Shown: positions 1-22,873 of the stretch, in pieces | How the letters are laid out: each line of letters starts with the position of its first letter | Position numbering within the stretch: the stretch's first letter is position 1 | From: Amia ocellicauda | Lineage: Eukaryota > Chordata > Actinopteri > Amiiformes > Amiidae | DNA: 64,000 nt | Direction: 5' to 3' | Assembly: GCF_036373705.1 (NCBI RefSeq) | Contig: NC_089851.1 | Coordinates: forward strand, 20,155,470 to 20,219,469 | The notes under the pieces: model-generated | What the model was told of the DNA's origin: nothing | The model's input: the letters and a program-made list of their open reading frames with translations, nothing else | The model's database searches: none | Translations under genes and position numbers: made by a program

Positions 1-520
1 GGTGCTCTTAGGCCTCTTCTGATTATGCTGGTAGTTTCTTTGAAGTGAAAATGTACATGCATCTGCACATTTCTCTTGATTTTTGAATTGCGAGACAAGT
101 GGCCCTTCTCTGTAATTGATGCAGATATTAAAGATTTTCCAAAGGACATGTGTTGAGGATGACAGGCTTATAGTTGCATTTGTAAATACATTTTGAAGAC
201 ACTTGTGCTAATAGAGGTCCTGAGTAATAGGTGCAGGGAGTAGTTATAACACAGAGAACATGAACTCTCTTCTTATCTAGACCCACAGCAAGATTATTTT
301 CATACATGATGTTTTGGAGTTAGATTAGCTCACTATTTTAACACTCTCTATTGTGAATTGTGTATATTGTCTATGGGGCAAATACAGTGAGACTGAAAAT
401 AAAAGCTTGAAATGGATCAGCTATTTTTATTTTGAGGTTGTAACACTGTAATTTGGCCTGAGGTAATATAGTGTTCTGTGAGTGACACCTCATTATCATA
501 ACGCAAATGTTCTTCATCAG

Positions 521-3500
521 AATTTATAAAGCAAAGAAGAACAGGGCTCCATGAATTCATTCAGAAAATAGTCTCGCATCCTCCGCTAAGCAACCAGTAA
601 GTATGATGAATTTTCTTCTTTTTCATTGTAGTTATTAGGATTGAGTATACTAATTATATGAAATAAAACATGTTTTAGGGCATTACACATTTTACTGAGA
701 TTAAATTGACATTGACAGATTTTTGACTAATATGTATCTTACAATTGTAAAAGAAAGCCAACTCAGCATACAACAAGCATCTAAAAAGAAAGTATTATAC
801 AGAAATATCCTTTTTTTCCTTATACATTCAAATAGGTTGGGTAATCTTCAGCCCAGTACAATCCTTGAATTGTACATTGAAGTCTCTTCCTTGTCTTTCT
901 CATTGTCTCCGTAAAGTTGAGGCAGTGAGGTACTGGGAACAGTAGGGGTGTATCTGTTTGATTCCTTTTCAGTTGTTGTTTGGCTCATTTGTTTAATTAA
1001 TTTCCCCTTCAGTTAATGTCTAAAATCTTATTTTGTATTCTCCTCAGAATGGAAATGCATTATATTTGATACCTTTGTAATGTGCTTAAATTATTGTCAG
1101 CCAGTGTGCTTTATTATACTGGAATTTGGTATCAGTTGTTTTTCTGTGGTTGTTTTCCTCACCTCTTCTTTTAGAATGTGAATCATACAATCATTATCTT
1201 GTTTGTTTTTTCAAGGAAGAAAGCCCTAAATCAATAGTATGACATACGAGTATCGTGTACGGTTGCGTATTCCAAAGCAGTAAAACCAGGATGCCAACAT
1301 GATCAGATTGCTTTGTTAAAAGACTTAAATCTGTGATGGACTTTGCACTTTCTTTAAATTGTTATTGAGCTTCTGCACTTTGCAAAGGGACTGGTTACAA
1401 TTTAAGAACCTTTTACAGATAGTTTTATTTTATTATTTATTTACAGCAATCAGTCTCTTAAGAAATGTTATATCATTTTCAGTTCTATAGTTCATGTCAG
1501 TCATTTTCATATGTGGAGATAATGTTTTGAGGGCAATAGTAATAGATTTGTCTACAAAGGGGAAAGGAAAATTCTCTAAATAAATAAATAAATAAAGTAA
1601 CAAGTAAAAGTTTCCCTTACTGGAAAACAGCTCTAGAAATACAGTACATTCTGTGTGGATTGCTTTAACTTGTATGTCTTCAGGCTGCATTATTTCACAA
1701 CACTAGTGATTCTTCATGACTTCATTTTTGGCTTCCAAAATTCCAGTAGTCTTGTTTTTGAGTTTGTTTTAAGCACATTCACAATCAAGGCTATAGGTTA
1801 ATATTAACTTAACTTAAATGTTAACTAATAAAACTAAAAATCTCCCTAAACATTCTAAAACAACATTAAAAAATATTCTGTGCAGTAATATATAAAAACA
1901 AAAACTGAAACTGAAACTTAATCTCACCACTGCATCTACAAAGGAAAGGCAAAAAGAAATACATTAGAAAAGAACAAAGCTAGTCAGTAAAGTTTCTAAA
2001 CAACAGTGACATTTTATCACAAAGAAAAGTCTCCTGCCTCAGTTGGCTCACCCCCCCCCCCTGACCGCTGTGCTCCCTCTCCATCGACAGTCCTGATGTC
2101 AGAGCTTTTCTCCAGATGGACAGACCAAAGAACCTCAGTGATGCCTCGGAGGATGAAGAAGAAAAGGTAAGCAAAGGCCTAAAGCATATACAGCATAATA
2201 AAATAAACAATTTACTGAATCAGAATTAGAGAGAACTCTTGCTGTCTTATATTTTGCAAGTAAAAACAATGCAGTTCTTTATTCAAATCGTGTTTTTGTG
2301 AAATGTTTCAGGACTGAGGAAACATGCTGCACCTTGCACTGTGTTACTGTAATAGAGTGAAAATAATCACTGCATGCTTTTGCTCTTTGTATATTTTTAT
2401 TCATCCATCTTGCTATTTTGATTTTTAGACATGACTCAACCTAGCATGGACATCTTTTCACCTCTTGGTGGAGATTTCTTATTTCCACCCTTTTTGAAAA
2501 TACATTCTAGACAATAAAATTTAAGAAGCTGTTATATCGTTACAATTATTTCTTCCCTTTCTTTTTATCAATTGTGTCTCTTCTATTTTTATTTTTGTGC
2601 CACCAGTGAAAGGGTGAAATCTAACATTCGGAGCAAATAATCTGCTCCTGGGATGGCTAGGAATGTGTGGAATTCTGTCTGAATGCTTCCATTTGAGATT
2701 GTTTGAAATGACCTGATCGGCACAAATGCCTAAGTGTTCAAATGTCTTAATGACATAATTTCTTTTTAGAGTAACTCTACCTCCAGCAATATAAACCTGG
2801 GACCATCTGGAAATCCACAGTAAGATTAAGCATATTCCTGTTTTTATTACCTCTTGTATTTGATTTTGTTTCCTCAAATGAAAACATCGCTTTCCATACT
2901 ACATTGCTTATTATCATTCAATCTTACTCCTCACAGGAATTGAAAACCTACATTTTATTTCTTGTAAATTATGTCTTGACTGTTCATTACTGCATCCGTT
3001 GCATTCTGCCAGCTATTCCATCTCAGTAATGATTAGCTGAATTCAATTCATCCATGTTTATATGGCAACAAAAACAGTATGGATTGTTCATAAAGAGTAC
3101 AGTGTTAAACACTTGCAGGGATAGAATGAACAAAGCACCAGCTGTGGCAACAGCATGTCAGTAAAGTAACACCAAAATTACTGATATACCATTCATTCCA
3201 ACCATTTACCTCCTGGAAATCTTTATTTTTCTGCATGCAGTTCTGTTCTTGTACTCCATGGCAAGGGTTATGGACAGAACTTTTAGATAGAGTAATTAGT
3301 TGGTAATATATTTATGTCCCAGTATTCAAGAATAAAATAAAATAAATAATACAACATAATCCACATCAGTATTTTTCTACTTTTTTCTGTACTCCAGATC
3401 CCTAATGTGTTGCTGAATGCTATTTCAAAAAATAGCTTTTGTTCTTGAATCCTAATTGTACTTATTTTGTCACTTATTTCAGTGCCAAACCAACAGACTT

Positions 3501-6500
3501 TGACTTCCTAAAAGTAATTGGAAAGGGGAGTTTTGGCAAGGTATGTATGGAAGCAACTGTTGTAAAAGTGGAATAGGAGAATCAAGAGCCTGTATCACTG
3601 CATCTCTGAATTGTTGTTGCAGTAATAAATTAATCCCAACCAAAATATTGTTTATATAAAATGCCCCTCCTCATCAATGATAGTGGGACCATGACTAAAT
3701 AATGACTCAATTCCTGTCACCAGCTGTCATCAGAAAGGAGCTATGTTCTTATTAATTCTGTTCTTTTGATCTACTGAGGTTCTGCTGTAACTTACACATT
3801 CTGGGACTTAAAAGCATTCGATGTGTGAGGCATCAATATCAGAATAAATAAAGTGGATCACTAGGGGATTCTGTAGGGTATTTATTGAAAAGGTTTTTAC
3901 TCCATGTGTTTACTGGAGTGGAAACCATTATATTTATGTATGCTACTGGTGACATTTTGGAGCAAGACGATCAAAACGTCTCTCTCATTGATGCTCTAAC
4001 CCGTCTTCTTTGCTTCTTATTGGATCAGCAGATGGAATTTCTATTTGGGAAGTGAAAGGTGCACTTCTTAGTTTCCCCTTATAGTTTCTGGCAAACTTGT
4101 CTGTTGTGTCTTAAAAATCGGTAATTAAATGTTGTTATTTTTCTCATCAAGGTTCTTCTTGCAAAACGTAAACTGGATGGGAAATATTATGCAGTCAAAG
4201 TCTTACAGAAAAGGGTCATTGTGAACAGAAGAGAGGTAACTGATGCATGTGGAAGCAATTGTCTGTGACAACTTTTTAAATATATATTCTACGTGTATAT
4301 TTATACTTGGCATTGCTTTGTTTTTCTCCCAGCAAAAACACATCATGGCCGAACGCAATGTGTTGCTAAAGAATGTCAAACACCCATTCCTGGTTGGATT
4401 GCATTATTCGTTCCAGACAACTGATAAGCTTTACTTCGTTTTGGATTTCATCAATGGGGGAGAGGTAAAAAGCTTCTTATTTTTTAATGTACTGTTATGA
4501 GTCATCTTTGGAGGAACAAAAACAATTAAGAAATGCCCCGAGTGGTGCAAATTAGGAAGTTCATTGTGTAATACGGATACTGGTCTTGGACTGGTCTTGG
4601 CTTACCATTTCTTAATATTATGTTTTCAGTATTACTATACCACTAATACTAGTATTCATCATATATGTCTGATTTGGTGTTCCTTGCTTAAAAGTGCATG
4701 CTGGGCCAGACAGAACTGAATGATTTTTCCTTAATGGTGGTTCTGGCAATGCCCTGGAGAGTGGGAATGACCAACACTGATGATAAGCTTATACTGGCTG
4801 TTGTTTAAGCATATCTGCACACATCTTTGTTTTCTATGTGTAGTAGAGACAATACTGGCTTTGTTAACTACAGTTTTGTAGACTTATTACAGAGCTCCTT
4901 CGGCCTGTCTTGTGTATCAGCTCCTTATTTAGCGGAGATAGTGTATTGTTTCTTCAGTGCAAACTAGCAGTTAAAAATAGACTGTTACACCTACAAAGAA
5001 TTCCCATTGTTCTGGAAGTTTCTAATGAAGACTCCCAACACGGCAGCTGTAATAGCAATTTATAATAAATGAAGAAAAGGTTTTCCATCTGGATACAAGC
5101 CCTTTAGTCCTCCCGGCTGTGGTGTAAGTTAAAATGGTCAGTGTGGGAGATTTATTCACAGATTGGGATCAGTGAATTAGCACCACTTCATGCTGTGTAA
5201 GCAAAGCTAGCTGTATGAAAATATTTTATTAGTATTTTCATAAATGCCAATCCAGTTCCTGGTGGTTACATTTCTGATTTAGACAGGATATTGTTAGTTT
5301 TCTGGAATCTTTATTCACTTAAAGTTTCAAAGGCCAGTTTTGTCAAAATATAAGTGTTTTGAAGCCGCTCAGGTCTGTTGCTCTGTATTTTCAGCTGAAT
5401 GTGCCTTTGCTGTTACATATTAATATTTGTGTTTTTCGTGGAAGGAACATTTTTGAGTCCCTAATTTGTATCTGGTGTATTTTTATCCTCCTTATAATGC
5501 CTTATTCTTCCTGGAAAATAGGACATCTAAAACCACAAAAGATCTCCAGAGTTTCTGTGTTTCACTGCTGAGCGCAGTTTCATACTTACCTAGGAATGTA
5601 CAGAAAGGATGTGTAGTGTGCCATCGGGCAATACTACACTAATTGACTGGCTCGACAACAGAGAGGCAGATGTGGTGTTGCGAAAGGGGTTTTTACTCAT
5701 TTTCTCAGATAAAGATACAATACTTAGCAGTTGGAAGTGAAAGGCCTTGTTCCCTGTCATTCTCCCAAGTGAATCTCAATGTTAATTACATTGAAATAAT
5801 GAAAATAAGTAATTTCAGTATGTTTTGCAGAATGTCTTGCAGTGTGTCAATGGCTCCACTTGACCAGCTGTCCCCCATCTAATTTCAGCTCTTTTTCCAT
5901 CTACAAAGAGAGCGCACCTTTCCAGAACCCAGGGCCAAGTTTTACATTGCAGAAATGGCAAGTGCACTCGGCTACCTGCATTCACTGAATATTGTTTACA
6001 GGTAAATTCCATGTATTTATTTAATCATTTGAAAACAGACGTTTTTGTAAATTTCTATACATTATTATTTTAGGTTAAACCTGTTAGCAAAAGGGCATAT
6101 TCAGTAGATTAATAAGGCACCCAAAACTAGCCATTTTCTGGTATTATAAGGCCTTGTCTGATTATAATTTTCCACTGGACAAATGTCCTAGATAATCTGA
6201 ATGTTTAACCTGTGCTTCAGTGTTTACACTGCTGAGGGGTTTATTATTACCTTGTGTTTTTTGGGCACATTTTGTTTGTCTTCCCCAAACAAATATGGGG
6301 AATATGCCAGGAAGTCCTGCAGTGTGGACAGGTAGTCCTCCCACTAAGGCAAATTAGTTTTTCTTCTACCTAATGTTATAATGATGTCTCTGTGTGGCTG
6401 CTTGTGGGGGACAAGGTGTGCCAGTGGGTGACTTGTGATAGTCACCATGGAAAAAGTGTGTTTAGGAGTGTTTCCTGAGAAAATGAATTATGAGCTGCTT

Positions 6501-9500
6501 ATGAGCTCTGAAAAGAAAATCCTCACCACTTTCTTTCTTCTTAGAGACTTAAAAAGATCAGTAAATAATAACAGAATCGTACCTAGGTTAAAGCATGTAC
6601 ACGTGTCACAACTAGCAGGAGCAGTCAATCCAACATCTAGAACTTAAACTGCATATTGCAGTGACTGGTGTCTTGAAAGCAGAACTCTTAAAGTTTCAAC
6701 ACCTGTTGTGATCTGAAGTTCAATGGGTTTTGGTTTAATGCAAACTTACTGTACTTAGATGAAACAATGTGGTGATTGTAGATTCTTTGCTGTCTCTGTC
6801 AAAAGAGGTTGCTGTAAATAAGTCAAAGCAAGTCCGTAACCAGCCGTTGACCTAACACTGCAGGGTGGGGAGAGGATGCAGTCTTTGTTTCTTAATGAAT
6901 TGAGGATTTTCTGCTTTTATTAGGGATTTGAAACCAGAAAATATTCTGCTCGACTCCCAAGTGAGTACACAGTTAAGCATTTGATGTACTGTATTTTATC
7001 GTGTAGTTTTTAAGTTCTGACTGTCAAAGAACCTATCCCAATGTTATAATTAATAATGCTGTTTATATTTGACAATAAACTGTTATTAATTGTTTAATGT
7101 AATTTTAGGTCAATGTGTACTGCTTGCAGATGTTGTTCAAGTACTGCAGTAACTGTATTCTATATGTAACAGCCTTGCATTTTAGATTATTTCTAATGGA
7201 AAAGAAAAATGTTAAATACTTTGGCAGTACTGAGCCTTTTAAACTGAAAACAAACAAAAAAACATTTATATACGTTTACTTACAATATTAAAGTTTATTA
7301 CCCTGTAGTAAACTCAGATTATGATAACTGAAAAAAACCCCTCAAGAATATGTAGAAAATCTCTGTGGGAGGCGGTTGACATTAGACAGTCTTACAGGAC
7401 AGCAGCAAATTCCTGTAGACAATACATGGCTTGTCTGGATGAAGATAATTATAAATGCTTTTGCCGTTTGCCTTTTTTTAAAGGGACATATCGTTTTAAC
7501 TGATTTTGGACTGTGCAAAGAAGGCATTTCTCGAGATGAGACTACAACTACGTTTTGTGGGACACCTGAAGTAAGTGGGTTTTTTTGTTTGTTTTTTAAT
7601 ACATATTTCATCAGTGTCATTTTGATATCCACAATTCTACCTTTTTACATATTTTGCTTTACCTCAAGATTTTCTCTGTATGCTTATTCAGTAGTTTTCC
7701 ATATGCCCCTATTATTATAATTATAATAATAGCCTACAATATAACATTAAAAAGCTTATTTTATATTCGCATTTTGTTATATACTCTCCATTTAACAAAT
7801 ATCAATGTGATGATGTCATATTTAATTGTAGCTAAACTATATGCATGATAGAAACAAACGATATCCCACTCGGGTGTTACAAAGGAAGTGTTCGAAATTA
7901 TTTACAAAGGTGTACTTTTTGTGAAATTGCCAAATTCTTAATGACACTTTTTAAGGCAACACCTAAATGCCAAAAAGCAAAGCATCCTATAGAAAGTTTT
8001 TTATTTTATTAATTCCATTTAATTTAATTCCCTTTATCGTTTTTTTTTTTTTTTTTTTTTTCCATCTCTAATTATAAATGGACAATCTTATTTGTCAGTA
8101 ACCCCTTCTGGGTGATTCTTGATATAATTATTTTTAATTATGTACATGCACTTCTGATGAAGTCCAAGCTGGTACTAGTATTATTGTTTTATGTAAAACA
8201 TCATGAAAGTAGTGACTTTTTTTTGTGTTGGTGCTTTTTCTTTTTAATAATATTGGATTTTATTTTTTGATTGCTGCATCTCATTTCAATTCCAGTACTT
8301 GGCACCAGAGGTTCTGATGAAGCAGCCCTATGACAACACAGTGGACTGGTGGTGCCTGGGCTCTGTGCTCTACGAGATGCTCTATGGCCTGGTAAGACTG
8401 TCTTGATGATAACTACAGCTTTAAGATATCTTAGCCAGTACAGGGTGCATTTCTCTTAATGTCTTCAATTAACATTTACTGTGAGGTAAACTGCATTCTG
8501 AATATTGTTTCTGCTCAGCAGTAACGTGCATAAGAAATTAAGCCAACCCCTTGCCTTTCACTAGGAGGCTGACATGCAACTGACTTTGCCAGGTCTGTTA
8601 CAACACTGTATGTAACACTACAGTTTTGAACTAATTTTAAAGCAATTCATTTAAAAGAGTCTTCTTCTGTCACCATGGTTCAGCTCAGCATCAGTGTCCA
8701 TTTCATGACATTACTCCAACTCATCTGTAATCTCAGTCTTCTATTCATTGGTCTTCACTGGACTGTTCGTCCCCAATGGGTATTGAATATATTGTGGTCT
8801 CTGAAGCAGCCACATGCTTTCGTTTTTCATAACAAATGCCCTCATTCTCATTGACAGCCATGCACTCCAGACAAAACTGAGCCCCATAAAAAAAATCTTG
8901 TAATAATTTAACCAAATTTTGTAACAACTGAATGTGTTCTCTGTTGTGTTTGCTTTTCCTGCAGCCACCGTTCTACAGTCGAGACACTCACGAGATGTAT
9001 GATAACATCCTCCACAAGACACTGACAATGCGACCTGGGGCTTCCAGCACAGCCTGGTCTATCCTGGAAGCACTGCTTGAAAAAGACCGGACGCAGAGGC
9101 TGGGCTCCAGAGAAGACTTTGTAAGTGTAGGAGGACCTCCCCCTAGTGGCTTCAGAATAACTGTAACGTTGTGGTATTCCCCAGCTCAGTACCCTAGTTT
9201 CCCACACTCAATGTGTCCACAAGTTCTGTCTTTCTGAACTGTTAAAACAAAATACCCCACTTTCCTTTGTTACCTAATAATGTATTTTTTTTTTTTTTTT
9301 GTGCAAATGGGAGCACTTTCATTTCCCCAAATGAAACACCATGGCTAGCAGGAACCTTGTTGTTTTGGACACTGTAAAAATCCCACTTACGATGGTAACT
9401 GCATGATAGTCAGGGTAATCTTAATAAGTGTAGTTTCCATCTTTTGAAATACTTGTAAATATTTCAATATGAGACTGAGTGTTGATTAGTGTGACCTTTA

Positions 9501-10251
9501 TTTAATACATTTGATTAATGATTAGGCTATGAATGTTTTTTTGTTTCACAGAATGAGATCAAAAGACACTCCTTCTTCAATTCTATTAACTGGGATGACC
9601 TTGAGCAGAAAAGGATTCCTCCTGCTTTTAATCCAAATGTGGTATGTAGTCTGTTAGTGGTTATAGTTCATTCACATTTTCAGTTTTTCTAAGCTACTGT
9701 CTTACTGGTTTCTTACAACACTACATTTTAACACAGCAAGGAATGTGTGTTTCTACCACTTTTCTTATTGTCTGTTCTTTCTGTTCTATTACTGTCTTTG
9801 AGTGGATTGAAAAAGTATTTCAGTGCTAATAAGCTGAAGGAAGTATACACTTTCATGTGTGGTTTGACACATTTGACAAAACGTGTTATGACTTTGATAC
9901 CAGACTAAACTCATTCTGAGGATTTGACCTTTTGGGACAGATATGCAGCACAAATGTTTATTGAGATGGATGAAGCTTTTTAACATAGACGATCTGTGAT
10001 GTAAGGAACACATACCTAGAAACAAGTTACAAATAGTTTTGCAGACGTTTTGTTGATCACATTACTGATTTATTTTATAGAACTCTCCAGATGACATTGG
10101 GAATTTTGACACAGAATTTACTGAGGAAGTGGTTCCAAACTCTGTGTGCTTTTCTTCTGACCACTCCATCTTCAATGCCAGTGTTCTGGAGGCAGATGAT
10201 GCATTTCTGGGATTTTCCTATGCTCCGCCTTCTGATGACTCTTTCCTGTAA
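521..10251 (+). CDS. SGK3: SGK3, serum/glucocorticoid-regulated kinase 3 (5' exons outside window)
   Basis: AGC-family Ser/Thr kinase recruited to endosomal PI3P by an N-terminal PX domain. Thirteen exons with GT-AG junctions and matching phases: 521-596, 2091-2166, 2770-2819, 3483-3540, 4152-4235, 4333-4464, 5889-6001, 6924-6960, 7484-7570, 8296-8391, 8965-9120, 9552-9641, 10081-10251. They encode 407 residues plus TAA. The first exon starts mid-codon and carries the last helix of the PX domain (FIKQRR). The kinase domain follows: P-loop GKGSFGK (80-86), ATP lysine K102 in YYAVKV, catalytic YRDLKPEN (D197), DFG (D215), T-loop threonine in [10 protein letters not shown] (T231). The C-terminal hydrophobic motif FLGFSYAPP has its serine at 397. 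These positions all sit 89 below the human numbering as I remember it, so no internal exon is missing. The linker after the PX domain is acidic (SEDEEEK). Introns hold only simple repeats and no other gene that I can see. The exons encoding the start and most of the PX domain lie left of the window. Confidence 0.97.
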
Positions 10252-10431
10252 AAACAGACCGGAAATCTAACACTGGTTCTGTAGGTGTTTCTTTCTGCAA
10301 AACATCAAGCTCCTACTCAAAGCTTAAATCGTGTAAATGGACTTTTCCTAAAAGGGATGAATTTCTCTTGTCTATAGGATCATACCTTTAGATCAGGAAG
10401 CCAAAGCCTTTATATTGAGTAAGCACTTGTG

Positions 10432-10437
10432 AATAAA
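10432..10437 (+). terminator. SGK3 polyadenylation signal
   Basis: AATAAA lies 180 bases after the SGK3 stop codon and is followed by a GT-rich stretch (GAATGTGTCAGTG), as expected for a cleavage site near 10455. The 3' UTR would be about 200 bases. Longer alternative 3' UTRs cannot be excluded. Confidence 0.6.
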
Positions 10438-10459
10438 GTTTATACAGCCGAATGTGTCA

Positions 10460-12189
10460 GTGCATCATTTTAAAATGAACCTCTGTTGAATATGAAAGAT
10501 TATTGAAATATGAATTTCACACAAGTATCCTACAAAGAGCATACTTAAGTGTGGGTCCCATATTATGGGATGAACTGTGCATAGGCTAGATTTTACAGAA
10601 ACTCTCATCTCATTGCAGCAGTTACTAGTCTCTCCTAAAATTAGGAGAGGTACTGTAAGAATGAAAGTTGAAAGCAGAGACATTCAAATTAACCTATGCA
10701 GTTTATATTTAATATTGTTGTAGACATTATACATCCAAGACGCACATGTATGCTTGTATTCTAATGTCTCACAATTTTATGTCTGTTTTGCCTGTACCGA
10801 AGCAATATTTTTGTCTTTCTATAATATGCCAAACTTTAAACATGTCTGCCTTAAAAGTTGGATTTATAAAAAATGTCTCTATGAAAACAATCATTTTAAG
10901 ACTTCTTAATATGCAATGGAAAATACTGGTACATCAATACATTGCACTGTAATGCAATGATATTAATGGTTTCAAACATTTTAAATTAAAAGTATTTATA
11001 TAGATATATACAGACACACACTGTAAACATTAAAGGACATGTTATAATGACTTATGTCTGGAATTCTTGTTTTTTTTCTGTTTTAGTAACATGATACATT
11101 GACAATTATTTACAGCAGACATCATTTCTGATCAAGTATTTATTTTAATAAATATTTCTCCATTAATTTTCATTCCTCATATTTAATTTCCTATACTCTA
11201 ATCATTCTTTCTTTAAAGGCCACAATATAGTTTAGAGCTCATGCCAAAATATGTTTTCAATGCTGGAGGCAGAATGTTACAAACAGTTTATCAAAATCTT
11301 AATTGTTTAAAAGATGTCAAATATTAGTAATTTTCTGAGATGAATTGTAAAATTGAAATAAATATTATGGTCCAAGAGGGACTTAGACGTTATTATTTGT
11401 AATGTATTTATTCTAAGTAGTTTCTATTAGGGCTGTGCGATATGACGATATATATCGTATGACGATAGAAAAACGTCTATCGTTTCATATTATGCTATAT
11501 CGCGGTGTCGCAAATCCCACTCTTTACGGCAGTATTTTTCGTCATTAGGACGGTTTGCGTTCTTCCCGGTTCTTCCACACGTGTCGGATGCGGCATGAAA
11601 TGAGCGTCAGTCTGGTTAACTTCTTCCCTATCTCCAGCATTGAACATTAGTACCAATAACCTAAATTATTACACCACAAAGCACACTATTATTCTGCAGT
11701 ACTGTGAGAAAAGCATTCATTCATTACACTGTAAAGTCTTAAAGAAAAACAGTGATTTCAGGGCAGCATTACAGAATATATTCAATATGCTGTTCAGTGC
11801 ATCCCAACGAAATGATTTAGCTTGCTGGTTACCAGTGGTATTTCAGTGCTCAATGAGCCAGTGTATACCGAGTTTAAAACAGGGAAAGGATGTAGGAGGA
11901 GAGGACGATTGCAATCTCAAAATCAGTGCTTTTCTGTGATGCAAAGTATTTGTTTTCATTATGAGCCTGTCCACAATATGAAACGGACACCCAGGGTCTG
12001 TCGTGCCGGCGGTTTGTCCATTCTTCCATCTTGTTTTCAGTGACGTAAGCACTGGGACCGCCAGTGTTTTTGCCTGTCAACGACATACATTTCCTAGAAA
12101 CCCTGCAGCGGAGAAAAGATCATCTGAATATACAAATGTGAATCTGAAATCAACCAGTGTATAGATATTTTTTTTTTTTTTTTTTTTAA
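10460..12189. other. SGK3-MCMDC2 intergenic stretch
   Basis: AT-rich spacer between the end of SGK3 and the MCMDC2 promoter. Short ORFs here have no recognisable domain or splice context. The only recognisable item is a hAT-like terminus at about 11428. A poly-T tract lies at 12170-12187. Confidence 0.6.
11428..11620 (+). mobile_element. hAT-type DNA transposon end fragment
   Basis: The segment opens with TAGGGCTGTGCGATATGACG and continues through several CGATA/TATCG palindromes (ATATATATCGT, CTATCGTTTCATAT, CTATATCGCGG). This resembles the terminal sequence of non-autonomous hAT elements common in fish genomes; that likeness is from memory. The matching opposite end (…CGCACAGCCCTA) is not present within the next 2 kb, so I read it as a one-ended fragment. 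The right limit is approximate. Confidence 0.45.
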
Positions 12190-12389
12190 ACACATTTATG
12201 AGTTGCGTCGAGTAATTGGGCAAATGCCCTGGTGTCGTGTACTTCGCCGGCCATCACTGCAATACATGAAGACTTAAAACGGTCGAGAAATAAATGCGAT
12301 ATTTTAATCTTATCGCACATGGACGTGTTGTGTTTGCATCCCGTCCGCAGTTCAGTATCAGAGACGGCCGTGGCGAGGGTGTTGTAAAC
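12190..12389 (+). promoter_or_regulatory. MCMDC2 promoter / 5' UTR, CpG-containing
   Basis: CpG dinucleotides become frequent just upstream of the MCMDC2 ATG (TTGCGTCGAG, GTCGTGTACTTCGCCGG, GTCCGCAGTT, GACGGCCGTGGCGAGG), unlike the AT-rich flanks. No TATA box is placed at a convincing distance. The transcription start is not determinable by eye. Confidence 0.4.
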
Positions 12390-21478
<9,089 letters not shown>

Positions 21479-21628
21479 CTTACACTGCAGTGCATGCAGT
21501 TCTGAAAGGTTTTGACAGTGCATTACCTGTCCAGCATTCAAGGTTTTATCCTCCACTACATAGTTGTGTTTGAAAATATTCACACCATTCTTTTTAACAT
21601 TCTCCTGCAATTCACTTAAATAAGGTTC

Positions 21629-21634
21629 AATAAA
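21629..21634 (+). terminator. MCMDC2 polyadenylation signal
   Basis: AATAAA 151 bases past the MCMDC2 stop. The next gene is transcribed toward it from the right, and its own signal lies about 590 bp away, so the two genes converge tail to tail. Confidence 0.55.
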
Positions 21635-21649
21635 TTACTAATCAGCTCC

Positions 21650-22200
21650 ATTTCTGAGCAGCAGTCAAAAGCTTACACACAACTTCTCTGAAGCCAGTGT
21701 ATAAACTGGCATTTTTTTTCTGGACCATAAATTACTTTCTGGATCTACTTTTTAAATGGAGATGCTCTTAATCTTTTAGCCTCATGCTAGGTTATACAAA
21801 ATGTCCAAATCTGCATTAGAACTTCCTGGGGTCAACATTCCTCTTTAAATAAGGCCAGAAGAATAGTTTCCAATCCATTTTAGGCAAGAGAATAGAAACT
21901 TTAGATGTGACCAAAAGTGGAGACCAGACTATTTTTTATGCTGAATCCTAAAAATGACACCAAGGGTAATACATATCTGCCCCCATAGAAAGGCTGTTCA
22001 CTTCTCTATGAATGGTATGTTCTAACTGGTCTAGTTTAAAGTAATCATTCAGGTTCAAAATTCAGATTGTACAATGTGCGATTAAACCAGAAGGAAGTGG
22101 GCAGAGAGCGAGACACCAGTGTGATCTATTCACCGCTATACTTTCACAGACCTCTGCAGTGGAAAATTACAAAGAAAATAAGTGATTAAGATGTATGCTC
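21650..22200. other. Spacer between converging MCMDC2 and SNHG6 genes
   Basis: AT-rich sequence without recognisable genes or repeats. It separates two convergent polyadenylation signals. Confidence 0.5.
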
Positions 22201-22219
22201 TGGATTGAATGCGAATCCC

Positions 22220-22225
22220 TTTATT
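22220..22225 (-). terminator. SNHG6 polyadenylation signal
   Basis: AATAAA on the minus strand (TTTATT on +) about 125 nt into the last exon, in the context CCAATAAAGGG. Confidence 0.5.
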
Positions 22226-22786
22226 GGTCAGAACCTCTACATGAATTCAAAGATGGGCAAAAGACTAATTGCACACTGGAAACTGCCATCCAGCCAATCG
22301 AGGGTGGTTGAAACTGCTCCTCCAACAACTGAAGTCTTCAGTCTTCACCTCTGGAAAAATAAACCACAGCAGTAAGGATAAAAGGTACAAAAGTTAATGT
22401 AATAAAAACATCCTCAAATTCACATTAAATTTAGAAACATTAAACCACTGGAGCCCAATCCCATCATTAAAGAGCAGTTGTGGTCAAGAAGTAATTATAT
22501 ACTACATGCAAGATCCCATGCTTTCCAGCAATTACAGAAAACACTGCCTCTTGGTTATCCAGCCTTCCTCTGTAGGACATGTAGTTTCATTAGCATGTGG
22601 TTATTGAAAGTTAATCTATAAGACATGAGGTTTAAAAGCCTGCATAAAAAGTATACCTCTTTACCAGGGATACAAGACTATTTTACAGTATACACAATGC
22701 TATGATCATTTTTAAGAATCATCACTTGAAAATGTATTCGCGTTTCCTATATGAGCCTATTGGTGGTTCTTTAAAATTATGGCAGT

Positions 22787-22873
22787 GCTGGAGGCTCAGA
22801 TTATCAGGGTCAGCACCCCAGCGTGTAGTCTGATGGGTAAACGGCAAAGTTAGGAAATCATCACAGCTCCAGC
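22787..22873 (-). ncRNA. SNORD87: SNORD87 copy 6 (last intron)
   Basis: C/D-box snoRNA of 87 nt. The 5' GCTGGAG and 3' CTCCAGC form a 7-bp terminal stem. C box GTGATGA, guide TTTGCCGTTTACCC, D'-like ATCAGA, C'-like GTGCTGA, D box CTGA. The guide is complementary to GGGTAAACGGC in vertebrate 28S rRNA. The segment between C' and D (CCCTGATAAT) is shorter than in the other copies. Confidence 0.9.

Noticed and set aside
1-520. Another SGK3 PX-domain exon left of 521
   Set aside because: No segment encodes the expected residues before FIKQRR with splice sites; the exon presumably lies outside the window.
4741-4800. TGATGA with a later CTG-containing run in an SGK3 intron as a C/D snoRNA
   Set aside because: No CTGA at a plausible distance and no terminal stem.
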